From [Clostridium] aminophilum (lineage in GTDB: Bacteria; Bacillota; Clostridia; Lachnospirales; Lachnospiraceae), in the NCBI RefSeq assembly GCF_900101295.1, contig NZ_FOIL01000030.1, positions 1-39,209 of the forward strand: DNA of 39,209 nucleotides. Reading direction: 5' to 3'. The notes under the pieces are model-generated. The model ran no database searches, was not told where the DNA came from, and saw only the letters and a list, made by a program, of their open reading frames with translations. A program made the position numbers and the translations under genes. Below are positions 33,018-39,209 of this stretch, piece after piece. Numbering within the stretch: the first letter of the stretch is position 1; each line of letters starts with the position of its first letter.

Positions 33018-33929
33018 ATGACAACAATCAATCGATTTGGAAATATGATGCCGCCTCCCGAAGCAGTGGCCCATCCTTATCTTCTTGACCGAACGCCCTT
33101 TCAGATTGCCGGCAATCTCTATTTTGTCGGAAACGAATGGTGCTGTTCCCATCTGATCGACACCGGCGCCGGACTGATCCTGCTGGATGTTCCGGCCGCC
33201 TCCGGCCTCCCCGGGCTTCTCTACAATATCGATTATCTCGGTTTTCATATCCGGGATATCAAATACATTATCGTCTCTCACGCCCACAGCGACCATTTTG
33301 GCTGTGTCAATGCGCTGGTACACCGCACACATGCCAAAACATTTCTTAGTGCGGCGGATGCAATGGATATGCGACAAAATCCGGAGCGCGTCGCTGCGAT
33401 GAACCGTGATCTCGGACCATATAACGAATCTTTTGTTCCGGATGTCGAACTGCAGGACGGGGACACCATTGAATTGGGAAATACCGTCATTCGCTGTGTT
33501 CTTACACCGGGACACACAGTTGGAGTAATGTCACATTTCTGGGATATGGATTATCGGGGCAGAACCGTCCACATCGGGATATACGGCGGCGCTGGGTTCG
33601 TCTCACTCTCAAAGGAGTCCCTCCGTAAAAACAATCTTCCGCTCTCGCTTCAGGATGCTTTTTTAGACTCCATCGCGAAAGTCTGGGATGAGCCGGTAGA
33701 TATCATGCTTGGAAACCATCCGTTTCACAATGATATCTACCAAAAATATATGAGACGGTGCCGGGGAGAAGAAGATCCGTTTCTGGATCCGACAGAATGG
33801 CACCGATTTCTTCAGGAATTGAAAGACCGGTTTCTCGATTTTCTGAAAATGACACCGGAAGAAGTTCGGGAAATGTACCGCGACAGTCAGCTGACAATGT
33901 ACTATCAGGGCTGTTTTAAAAATTCATAG
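33018..33929 (+). CDS. metallo-beta-lactamase-fold hydrolase
   Basis: A 303-residue MBL-superfamily protein. The zinc motif HxHxDH is present as SHAHSDHFG, with further His in TPGHTVGVMSHFW and a last one in LGNHPFHND. The bridging Asp seen in many members is replaced by a GIYGGAGF stretch, similar to a branch related to subclass B3 enzymes. No signal peptide is obvious. It precedes the TRAP transporter genes by 21 nt on the same strand, so it may act on the imported substrate (for instance a lactone or ester) rather than on antibiotics; that is inferred from context. GGGGG lies upstream of the ATG. Confidence 0.85.
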   Translation: MTTINRFGNMMPPPEAVAHPYLLDRTPFQIAGNLYFVGNEWCCSHLIDTGAGLILLDVPAASGLPGLLYNIDYLGFHIRDIKYIIVSHAHSDHFGCVNALVHRTHAKTFLSAADAMDMRQNPERVAAMNRDLGPYNESFVPDVELQDGDTIELGNTVIRCVLTPGHTVGVMSHFWDMDYRGRTVHIGIYGGAGFVSLSKESLRKNNLPLSLQDAFLDSIAKVWDEPVDIMLGNHPFHNDIYQKYMRRCRGEEDPFLDPTEWHRFLQELKDRFLDFLKMTPEEVREMYRDSQLTMYYQGCFKNS

Positions 33930-33950
33930 TAAAAGGGAGGATCTGAATAC

Positions 33951-34433
33951 ATGAAATTGCTGAAATGGCTTAACCGTTATGTCGAAGAATTGTTTCTGGT
34001 CACAATTCTATGCTCGATCGTCATCGTCATGCTTTACCAAATCGTTCGGCGATATATATTCAATGCCTCCCTGAGCTGGTCCGAGGAATTCTGCCGATAC
34101 GCATTCATCTGGTTCATCTTTCTTGCGCTTCCCTACAGCATCCGGCTCGGAAGTGAACTGCGTATGGATGCTGTCATCTCGGCGCTTCCGTCGAAGGCAA
34201 ACCGTACCCTGAAACTGGTTCTGACCGTGGCAAGTCTGCTCTTTACGGCGTTTCTGTTCTTCCAGTCAGTCACCGCCGTTCAGGAATCCGTAATCGCCGG
34301 AGAAATCAGTACCGGTCTTCATCTTCCGAAACAATATATCTATCTGTCCATGCCCGTCGGTTTCGGTCTTGCCGTCATCCGATATATTCAGGTAATCCTG
34401 CCGCAGGTTACACATCGGGAAAAGGAGGCTTAA
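33951..34433 (+). CDS. dctQ: TRAP transporter small permease (DctQ)
   Basis: A 160-residue protein with four predicted membrane helices (about 14-34, 47-68, 85-107 and 128-150) and the family motif WSEEFCRYAFIWFIFLALPY. It is the small membrane subunit of a tripartite ATP-independent periplasmic transporter; the subunit pairs with DctM, encoded 2 nt downstream. GGGAGG precedes the ATG. The TRAP system uses an ion gradient, normally Na+, to import a substrate captured by the lipoprotein encoded at 35786-36913. Confidence 0.93.
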   Translation: MKLLKWLNRYVEELFLVTILCSIVIVMLYQIVRRYIFNASLSWSEEFCRYAFIWFIFLALPYSIRLGSELRMDAVISALPSKANRTLKLVLTVASLLFTAFLFFQSVTAVQESVIAGEISTGLHLPKQYIYLSMPVGFGLAVIRYIQVILPQVTHREKEA

Positions 34434-34435
34434 CC

Positions 34436-35722
34436 ATGACACTTGCACTTTTTCTTTGCTTTGCAATCACACTTTTGGTGGGTTTTCCTCTTGCCTGGGT
34501 TCTGATCCTTTCCGCCATGGTTCCGGGATCCATGGACCCTTCTTTCATCGGAAACGTTCAGTTTGTGCTGCGCAGTATCATCGGAGGGGCAGACTCCAGC
34601 AGCCTTTTGGCAGCCCCGCTTTTTATTCTTTCCGGAATCATTATGGCCAAAGGCGGCATTTCCCGAAAAATATTTGATGTCTTTGCCTATTTTCTCTGCA
34701 GAGTTCCAGGCGGCATGCCCTGTGCCGTAATCGTAACCTGCCTCTTCTACGGTGCTATCTCCGGATCCGGAACCGCGACCTGCGCCGCCGTCGGCGCAAT
34801 GACAATCCCCATCCTTCTGGATTTGGGATATGACACGAAATTCTCCGGTGCTCTGGTGGCAACTGCGGCAGGGCTCGGTGTCATCATTCCGCCATCCGTT
34901 CCCTTCATCATGTACGGCACGGCGACAGGAGTCTCCATCGGAAAACTCTTTATTGCCGGAGTGATTCCCGGCATTGTGATTGCGCTCTGTCTGATGATCT
35001 ATTCTGTAATCTTTTGTGTCCGTAAAGGAGAAAACCGGGAACGGATTCTGGAAGCCACAGAAAACATCCGGAAAAACGGATTCTGGCCCCTGTTCAAAGA
35101 CGGGATCTGGGCGCTGCTGACTCCGGTTATTCTTCTCGGCGGAATCTATTCCGGAATCGTAACTACAACAGAAGTTGCATGCATCTCTGTCATTTACGCG
35201 CTTCTCGTATCCATCTTCGTCTATCGGACGGTAAAACCGTCTGAAGTCCTGAACCTGCTGACGGAAGCCTGTAAGACGCTGGCTCCTCTTGGACTTATCC
35301 TGGCGGTGGCAACCGCCTTTGGCCGCATTCTGACGCTGCTTCAGATCCCCATGATGCTCTCCGGTTTCATCATGACACACTTCACCTCAAAGATCGCGGT
35401 ACTGCTGATCATGAATCTTATGCTGCTTCTCATCGGTATGGTAATGGATACCGGACCCGCACTGATGATTCTTGGTCCGATGCTTCTGCCGATGACGTCC
35501 GCGCTCGGCGTTGATCCGGTACACCTCGGCATTATCATGACAGTAAATATGGCAATCGGTTTCGTAACACCGCCGTTCGGTGTAACCCTGTTTGTCGCCG
35601 CTCCGATTGTCGGCGAACCGCCCATGGCGTTAGGAAAACGAGCGATGCCTTTTATCGCAACATTTCTTGCGGCTCTTATTCTGATTACCTTTGTTCCTCA
35701 ATTTTCCATGTGTCTTTTGTAA
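34436..35722 (+). CDS. dctM: TRAP transporter large permease (DctM)
   Basis: A 428-residue, about 12-helix channel-forming subunit of the ion transporter superfamily. Typical family stretches are PLFILSGIIMAKGGISRKIF, PGGMPCAVIVTCLFYGAISGSG, GLGVIIPPSVPFIMYG and NMAIGFVTPPFGVTLFVAAP. The ATG follows the dctQ stop by 2 nt with AAGGAGG as ribosome site, so translation of the two is coupled. It is followed by the substrate-binding protein gene after 63 nt. The amino acids do not fix the substrate; TRAP systems import C4-dicarboxylates, sialic acid, sugar acids and similar anions. Confidence 0.95.
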   Translation: MTLALFLCFAITLLVGFPLAWVLILSAMVPGSMDPSFIGNVQFVLRSIIGGADSSSLLAAPLFILSGIIMAKGGISRKIFDVFAYFLCRVPGGMPCAVIVTCLFYGAISGSGTATCAAVGAMTIPILLDLGYDTKFSGALVATAAGLGVIIPPSVPFIMYGTATGVSIGKLFIAGVIPGIVIALCLMIYSVIFCVRKGENRERILEATENIRKNGFWPLFKDGIWALLTPVILLGGIYSGIVTTTEVACISVIYALLVSIFVYRTVKPSEVLNLLTEACKTLAPLGLILAVATAFGRILTLLQIPMMLSGFIMTHFTSKIAVLLIMNLMLLLIGMVMDTGPALMILGPMLLPMTSALGVDPVHLGIIMTVNMAIGFVTPPFGVTLFVAAPIVGEPPMALGKRAMPFIATFLAALILITFVPQFSMCLL

Positions 35723-35785
35723 GACGGCATATCGATCGGTCATATTTAAATTCAGAAATGCAAACACGAAAGGAGATCAAATACT

Positions 35786-36913
35786 ATGAAACTGCGTTCT
35801 GTCCATGCTCTCATTGCAACCGGAAGTCTGTTATTCAGTCTGGCGGCCTGTGGTTCACCCCAACCGTCCAACCAGAGCTCGCAGCAGTCAGCCGCCGTTC
35901 AGACAGAGAACGCTTCTGCCGAACCATCCCTGGATTACAGGAAATATTTGTCTGCAGAATATCCCTCCATCCCCGCAGATGGACCGAATATTTCACTGAC
36001 AATAGCACATGCCGGGGCAGAAAATTCCGGTCAACAGGTTCTGATGAACGCGCTGAAACATACGCTCGAAGAAAAAAGCAATGGCAAGATCAGCGTGACG
36101 GTTTACCCGAACGGCCAGCTGGGAAGCGATGCGGAGATCATCACGTCCTGCCTGAAAGGAGACATTGATATTGCCTATCAGTCCGGATCAACACATTCCA
36201 GCCAGGTTCCGGAGACACAGATTTTTGACACTCCGTTCCTCTTCTCCGGTCTCAGCAAAGACAAGGTGATGAGCATCATCACGGACAGCGAATTCCGGGA
36301 TATGTACAACGCAGCAAACGAAAAAGCAGGATTAAAGTGCCTGATGCTCCGCGTCTGGGGATCCATGAATCTGACCTCAAACCGTCCGGTTTCCAGTCTG
36401 TCGGATCTTCAGGGGCTGAAAATCCGCACCGCTCAGGCGGAATCCCGCATGGCAGTCTGGTCCGCGCTCGGAGCAAACCCGACCCCGCTTGCGTTCAGTG
36501 AACTCTACATGGCACTTCAGAACGGAACCGTCGACGCGCAGGATAATAACTTAGAAAACGCGGTTGTGTCCGGTGCAGCCGAAGTCCAGAAATATCTCAT
36601 CCCAACCCAGTCCATGATGCCAAGTCTGGATGTCTGCATGAATAAGACAAAATTTGACTCCATGCCGGCAGAGTATCAGAAGTTACTTCTCCGGGCTTGT
36701 AAAGATCTGGAAAAATACGATTATGATGTGACAGAGTTGGATGAAAAGCACTTCCACGACCGTCTGATCAGTGAATATCATCTGACGGAATGCAGTCTCA
36801 CCGATGAAACGCGCGCAGAGATGCGCAAAGCCGCAAAACCGGCGATTGATACGGTAAAGCAGGCAGTCCATAATGACGCCATGTACGATGTGTTGGAAAA
36901 ACTGATTCAGTAA
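35786..36913 (+). CDS. dctP: TRAP substrate-binding lipoprotein (DctP family)
   Basis: A 375-residue extracellular binding protein. The signal peptide ends in the lipobox SLAAC (Cys at about 22), followed by a Ser/Gln-rich linker, so it is anchored in the membrane of a Gram-positive cell. The mature domain begins ISLTIAHAGAENSGQQVL and has the family hallmarks KISVTVYPNGQLGSDAEII, LKIRTAQAESRMAVWSALGA (the Arg normally salt-bridges the substrate carboxylate) and FSELYMALQNGTVDAQDN. The binding pocket suggests an organic acid, the exact one being unknown. AAGGAG lies about 10 nt before the ATG. It is the last gene of the module. Confidence 0.93.
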   Translation: MKLRSVHALIATGSLLFSLAACGSPQPSNQSSQQSAAVQTENASAEPSLDYRKYLSAEYPSIPADGPNISLTIAHAGAENSGQQVLMNALKHTLEEKSNGKISVTVYPNGQLGSDAEIITSCLKGDIDIAYQSGSTHSSQVPETQIFDTPFLFSGLSKDKVMSIITDSEFRDMYNAANEKAGLKCLMLRVWGSMNLTSNRPVSSLSDLQGLKIRTAQAESRMAVWSALGANPTPLAFSELYMALQNGTVDAQDNNLENAVVSGAAEVQKYLIPTQSMMPSLDVCMNKTKFDSMPAEYQKLLLRACKDLEKYDYDVTELDEKHFHDRLISEYHLTECSLTDETRAEMRKAAKPAIDTVKQAVHNDAMYDVLEKLIQ

Positions 36914-36922
36914 TAAAAAAAC

Positions 36923-36951
36923 GCGCGATCCTCTTCCTATTCTCATCGCGC
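36923..36951 (+). terminator. candidate terminator after dctP
   Basis: GCGCGAT (36923-36929) is inverted at 36945-36951. On the plus strand only a weak tract (AGTTCATCTTT) follows; on the minus strand a TTTTTTT run follows. It sits 10 nt after the dctP stop. Confidence 0.5.
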
Positions 36952-36991
36952 AGTTCATCTTTACGTTCGTTTTAACTTTCTTCCATCTCTA

Positions 36992-37040
36992 TGCCGGGCG
37001 AAGCCGGGACCTGTCCCACGGCAACATACACCGCCCGGCA
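36992..37040. repeat. nested two-stem palindrome
   Basis: TGCCGGGCG (36992-37000) and CGCCCGGCA (37032-37040) form a perfect 9-bp outer stem. Inside it, GCCGGGACC...GTCCCACGGC gives a second, stable hairpin, with asymmetric internal loops AA and AACATACAC between the two. This gene-free stretch 36914-37310 also holds the right direct repeat and the 32-bp array. Confidence 0.6.
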
Positions 37041-37054
37041 GTTACCAGGCTTTC

Positions 37055-37115
37055 AAAAGTCCGTATCTTCTGACTCCTTATCACTGTCCCCCATAAGGGC
37101 ATCCGCAACCGAAAC
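37055..37115. repeat. right copy of the ~61-bp direct repeat
   Basis: Same orientation as 31813-31874, two substitutions and a 1-base indel. On the minus strand it could encode a short acidic tail (ALMGDSDKESEDTDF, then stop), perhaps the 3' end of a lost transposase gene, but this is unproven. The 32-bp array begins 27 bp later. Confidence 0.8.
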
Positions 37116-37142
37116 AATTTTTTTGTGTCCACTTTTCTTGCC

Positions 37143-37295
37143 TGCTGCAAAATGTGATGATGCGTTTTAAAAGTCGCTCATGAAATGTGATCTTTGCTTC
37201 TAAATTCGCTCATGAAATGTGAATATATGTTTATAATTCGCTCATAAAATGTGATCAAAGTCATTGAAGTCCCTCATTTTATGTGATACTGTAAA
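37143..37295 (+). repeat. array of five 32-bp tandem repeats
   Basis: Units begin at 37143, 37175, 37207, 37239 and 37271, an exact 32-bp period. The first 17 bases are conserved (CGCTCATGAAATGTGAT in the middle units; the outer ones are degenerate) and the remaining 15 bases vary. A period close to three helical turns would put every site on the same DNA face, as for protein-binding arrays. Some transposon ends (for example the IS21 family) carry several such binding sites. The array runs into the promoter of the ATPase gene. Confidence 0.85.
37264..37292 (+). promoter_or_regulatory. candidate promoter of the ATPase gene
   Basis: TTGAAG (37264-37269) and TACTGT (37287-37292), 17-bp spacing, overlapping the last two 32-bp units. 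A protein that binds the array could compete with RNA polymerase here. Confidence 0.4.
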
Positions 37296-37310
37296 CTCGG
37301 AGGTGAAAGG

Positions 37311-38672
37311 ATGTACTACCGACGAAAGATTGACGATTATTTAAAAAGCTGGAAAGCAGACTCAAATCATAAACCGTTAATTGTGAAAGGTGCCCGTCAG
37401 ATCGGGAAAACCGAATCCATCCTGCATTTTGCCCGGGACAACTACGAAAATGTGGTCTATCTCAACTTCGCGCTGGAAAAAAAATTCATGCAGATTCTGG
37501 CTGACGGCTACGATGTCGAAAGCGTAATCCGGAACATTTCTCTGGCCGATCCATCCAAAAAATTCATTCCCGGCAAAACCATCCTTCTGTTTGATGAGAT
37601 TCAGGAAAATCCGGATATTGCAACGACGCTGAAGTCCTTTAAGATCGATGGAAAATACGATGTCATCTGCAGTGGATCCATGTTAGGGATCAATTACCGG
37701 AAGATTCACAGCAACAGTGTCGGTGCCAAGACCGATTATGAAATGTATTCCATGGATTTTGAAGAATTCCTCTGGGCCAAAGGATACTCACAGGAACAGA
37801 TCGATTCCATTCTCACCCATATGCTTGAAAACCGTCCGTTCAATGAAAATGAACTTTCCGTTTTTAAGAAACTGTTTCTGGACTATTGCGTTCTGGGCGG
37901 AATGCCGGATGTGATCCGTCTTTACATAGAAACAGGAACCTTTTCGGGCACGCTGGATGTTCAGGAACAGATCCGCCTTGACTATGAAGAGGATGTCCGA
38001 AAATATGCGGAAGGTCTGGATCAGGCAAAGATTATCAGCGTTTATCGCAGTATTCCGGCTCAACTGGCAAAGGAAAACAAAAAATTCCAATTCAATAAAA
38101 TTGCTAAGAATGCCCGTTCCCGGGAATATAACGGCTGCATCGAATGGCTGAAAGACGCCGGCGTCATCACAGAGTGCAGCTGCCTGCAATATCCGGAACT
38201 TCCCCTGAAAGGAAATGTTGAAGAGAGCAAATACAAACTCTATTATCCCGACACCGGTCTTCTGGTATCCGCTTTAGACGAAGAAGCCCAGGACGATCTC
38301 CGCATCAATAAAAACCTCGGTGTCTACAAGGGTGCACTGTATGAAAACTTTGTAGCGGAAGCGTTCCTCAAGCAGGGACTTGGTCTTTTTTACTATAAGA
38401 AGGAAAACTCCTCTCTGGAAGAAGATTTCTTTGTCCGGACACAGAATAACCTGATTCCGGTGGAAGTGAAATCCAACACTGACCGTTCAAAATCATTGGC
38501 CTCTCTGATTCAAAACAAGGCCTACCATGATATTACTTTCGGCATCAAGCTCGGCGATTTCAACGTAGGCTACGCCAATGCGGTCTATACGTTCCCGTAT
38601 TTCTGTGCCTTCAAGATGAAAGAATATCTGAAGCAGAACGATTTCCGCGATGCCGACGAAGAGATTTCCTGA
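37311..38672 (+). CDS. AAA-family ATPase with DUF4143 domain
   Basis: A 453-residue protein. The N-terminal AAA_14-type ATPase has Walker A GARQIGKT (about 27-34) and Walker B ILLFDEIQE. The middle contains the sensor-like CSGSMLGI and FEEFLWAKG, then helical and winged-helix-like sequence. The C-terminal DUF4143 part has KLYYPDTGLL, GALYENFVAEAF and LIPVEVKSN, reminiscent of a PD-(D/E)xK nuclease-like strand, whose activity is unknown. Such ATPases are strain-variable and common beside mobile DNA. GGAGG lies 8 nt before the ATG. No partner gene follows. It is not the same family branch as the pseudogene at 2870-3358, which starts MFVGRERE. Confidence 0.88.
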   Translation: MYYRRKIDDYLKSWKADSNHKPLIVKGARQIGKTESILHFARDNYENVVYLNFALEKKFMQILADGYDVESVIRNISLADPSKKFIPGKTILLFDEIQENPDIATTLKSFKIDGKYDVICSGSMLGINYRKIHSNSVGAKTDYEMYSMDFEEFLWAKGYSQEQIDSILTHMLENRPFNENELSVFKKLFLDYCVLGGMPDVIRLYIETGTFSGTLDVQEQIRLDYEEDVRKYAEGLDQAKIISVYRSIPAQLAKENKKFQFNKIAKNARSREYNGCIEWLKDAGVITECSCLQYPELPLKGNVEESKYKLYYPDTGLLVSALDEEAQDDLRINKNLGVYKGALYENFVAEAFLKQGLGLFYYKKENSSLEEDFFVRTQNNLIPVEVKSNTDRSKSLASLIQNKAYHDITFGIKLGDFNVGYANAVYTFPYFCAFKMKEYLKQNDFRDADEEIS

Positions 38673-38718
38673 CAGCATTGCTCCTACACGGCAGACTCTC
38701 TGCTTTTTCGTGAATATC

Positions 38719-38815
38719 CCTGTGCCGGCAAGGTGAACCATGATCTGCGAATTGCGGGCGTTTCGCGGCAGCCGCCGGGATCTCCCGCCGGCACAGGTTT
38801 TGGCTCGCAGTTCGC
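38719..38815. repeat. interleaved inverted repeats after the ATPase gene
   Basis: CCTGTGCCGGC (38719-38729) is perfectly inverted at 38787-38797. GCGAATTGCG (38747-38756) pairs, with one mismatch, with CGCAGTTCGC (38806-38815), giving an A-B-A'-B' order. A local hairpin, GCCGCCGGGA/TCCCGCCGGC (about 38771-38792), shares an arm with the first pair, so the structures exclude each other. Confidence 0.6.
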
Positions 38816-38850
38816 TTCTCTTTCCTGTAACATACGGATTTCAAAAACTA

Positions 38851-38920
38851 ATCGAGTAGGAGGCGGTGACTAACCGCCGTCCTCTCACAGCACCGTACGT
38901 ACCGTTCGGTATACGGCGCT
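38851..38920 (-). mobile_element. group II intron 3' end: domains V and VI
   Basis: On the minus strand the region after the maturase stop contains AGCGCCGTATACC, GAAC, GGTACGTACGGTGCT (domain V, plus strand about 38889-38920), with the catalytic AGC and the typical GTACGTACGGT arm. The domain VI hairpin GGCGG...CCGCC and the intron end CTACTCGAT follow, the last intron base being 38851. The exon resumes at 38850. The 5' part of this intron lies right of the window. Confidence 0.88.
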
Positions 38921-38921
38921 T

Positions 38922-39209
38922 TCAATAGTTGACGTGCACAGACTGATAGGCTGTGGCTAAATCATAGAAGCCACTGTTTATCAGTCTATCTTTTGTCATC
39001 GCCATGTTGACTGCGACTGTATGTGTGGTAAACCAATATCCACGCCGACTGTTGCCAGCAATATGCGCCAAGTCCTCGGGCACACCCATCTTAATCAGAT
39101 TTCGCACCTTTGTCTTGGGCTTCTTCCATTGTTTCCATATACACATACGGATTCTGTGATAGAGCCATCCATTGATGTCGTCGATGTTCTTCTTCATGCT
39201 TGCTATCCC
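38922..39209 (-). CDS. ltrA: group II intron maturase/reverse transcriptase, C-terminal part
   Basis: Ninety-five codons open to the right edge; the reverse-transcriptase domain lies outside the window. The visible part is the maturase (X/GIIM) domain: HRIRMCIWKQWKKPKTKVRN, then IAGNSRRGYWFTTHTVAVNM and GFYDLATAYQSVHVNY. The stop follows directly, so there is no C-terminal HNH endonuclease domain, which means this intron would depend on nicked or single-stranded DNA for mobility. The protein would help fold and splice its own intron RNA, whose domains V and VI lie just downstream. The start is not in the window. Confidence 0.9.
   Translation of the reverse strand, partial: GIASMKKNIDDINGWLYHRIRMCIWKQWKKPKTKVRNLIKMGVPEDLAHIAGNSRRGYWFTTHTVAVNMAMTKDRLINSGFYDLATAYQSVHVNY

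Noticed and set aside
36992-37040. Twister-type or other known ribozyme
   Set aside because: The two-stem shape is suggestive, but the conserved loop sequences of the twister, hammerhead or pistol families are not present.
37055-37174. Short coding tail on the minus strand (ends ALMGDSDKESEDTDF then stop)
   Set aside because: Only about 36 codons are open, the left copy of the repeat has a frame-shifting extra base, and no family was recognised. It is kept only as a hint that the repeat is the end of a lost gene.
37143-37295. CRISPR array
   Set aside because: The repeat (17 bp) and filler (15 bp) are too short, fillers share A/T-rich ends, and no cas gene is near.

Overview
The window looks like chromosome of a Gram-positive anaerobe of the Clostridia, probably Lachnospiraceae. 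The signs are AGGAGG-type ribosome sites, MutS2 with a Smr domain, the short archaeal/eukaryote-type prolyl-tRNA synthetase, formate-THF ligase, an OmpR/HAMP-kinase pair, a CIRCE element in front of clpB, and moderately high GC. No rRNA or tRNA gene was seen. Species-level assignment is not possible by eye.

Layout. Both edges lie inside group II introns on the minus strand: the left edge holds an intron's first 318 nt (domain I) and the right edge holds an intron's 3' end (maturase tail, domains V and VI). This is what a contig broken at a multicopy intron looks like. 0.3-0.95 kb: intrinsic terminator and a PPC-domain protein. 0.95-3.4 kb: a gene graveyard with an intact RelB/DinJ antitoxin and truncated toxin, two small unknown ORFs, and remnants of a WYL regulator, a serine recombinase and an AAA ATPase. 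3.5-24.5 kb: housekeeping core, namely phosphoglucomutase, CCA-adding enzyme, ProRS, Nudix hydrolase, RluA-type pseudouridine synthase, hemolysin III/TrhA, YhaM-like nuclease, an HtrA-like protein without its catalytic triad, MutS2 with a two-component system, RpiB, formate-THF ligase and ClpB.

24.8-31.3 kb (minus): a four-gene cluster of prepilin-like proteins that ends in a giant 1447-residue protein. That protein has a type IV pilin N-terminus, about nine GLUG-like segments and a seven-unit repeat tail. A small zinc-ribbon membrane protein lies just upstream. No assembly ATPase, platform protein or prepilin peptidase is in the window. This cluster is the best candidate for an undescribed surface system.

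31.8-37.1 kb: a catabolic-type module (LysR regulator, divergent metallo-beta-lactamase-fold protein, tripartite TRAP transporter). It is bracketed by two ~61-bp direct repeats, each followed by the conserved core of a 32-bp repeat. 37.14-37.3 kb: five tandem 32-bp units directly in front of an intact AAA/DUF4143 ATPase gene, probably the multi-site end of a lost mobile element.

Promoters that can be read by eye mostly follow TTGAAT/TTGACA, 17 bp, TATAAT. Several leaders carry hairpins or short tandem repeats, noted below.
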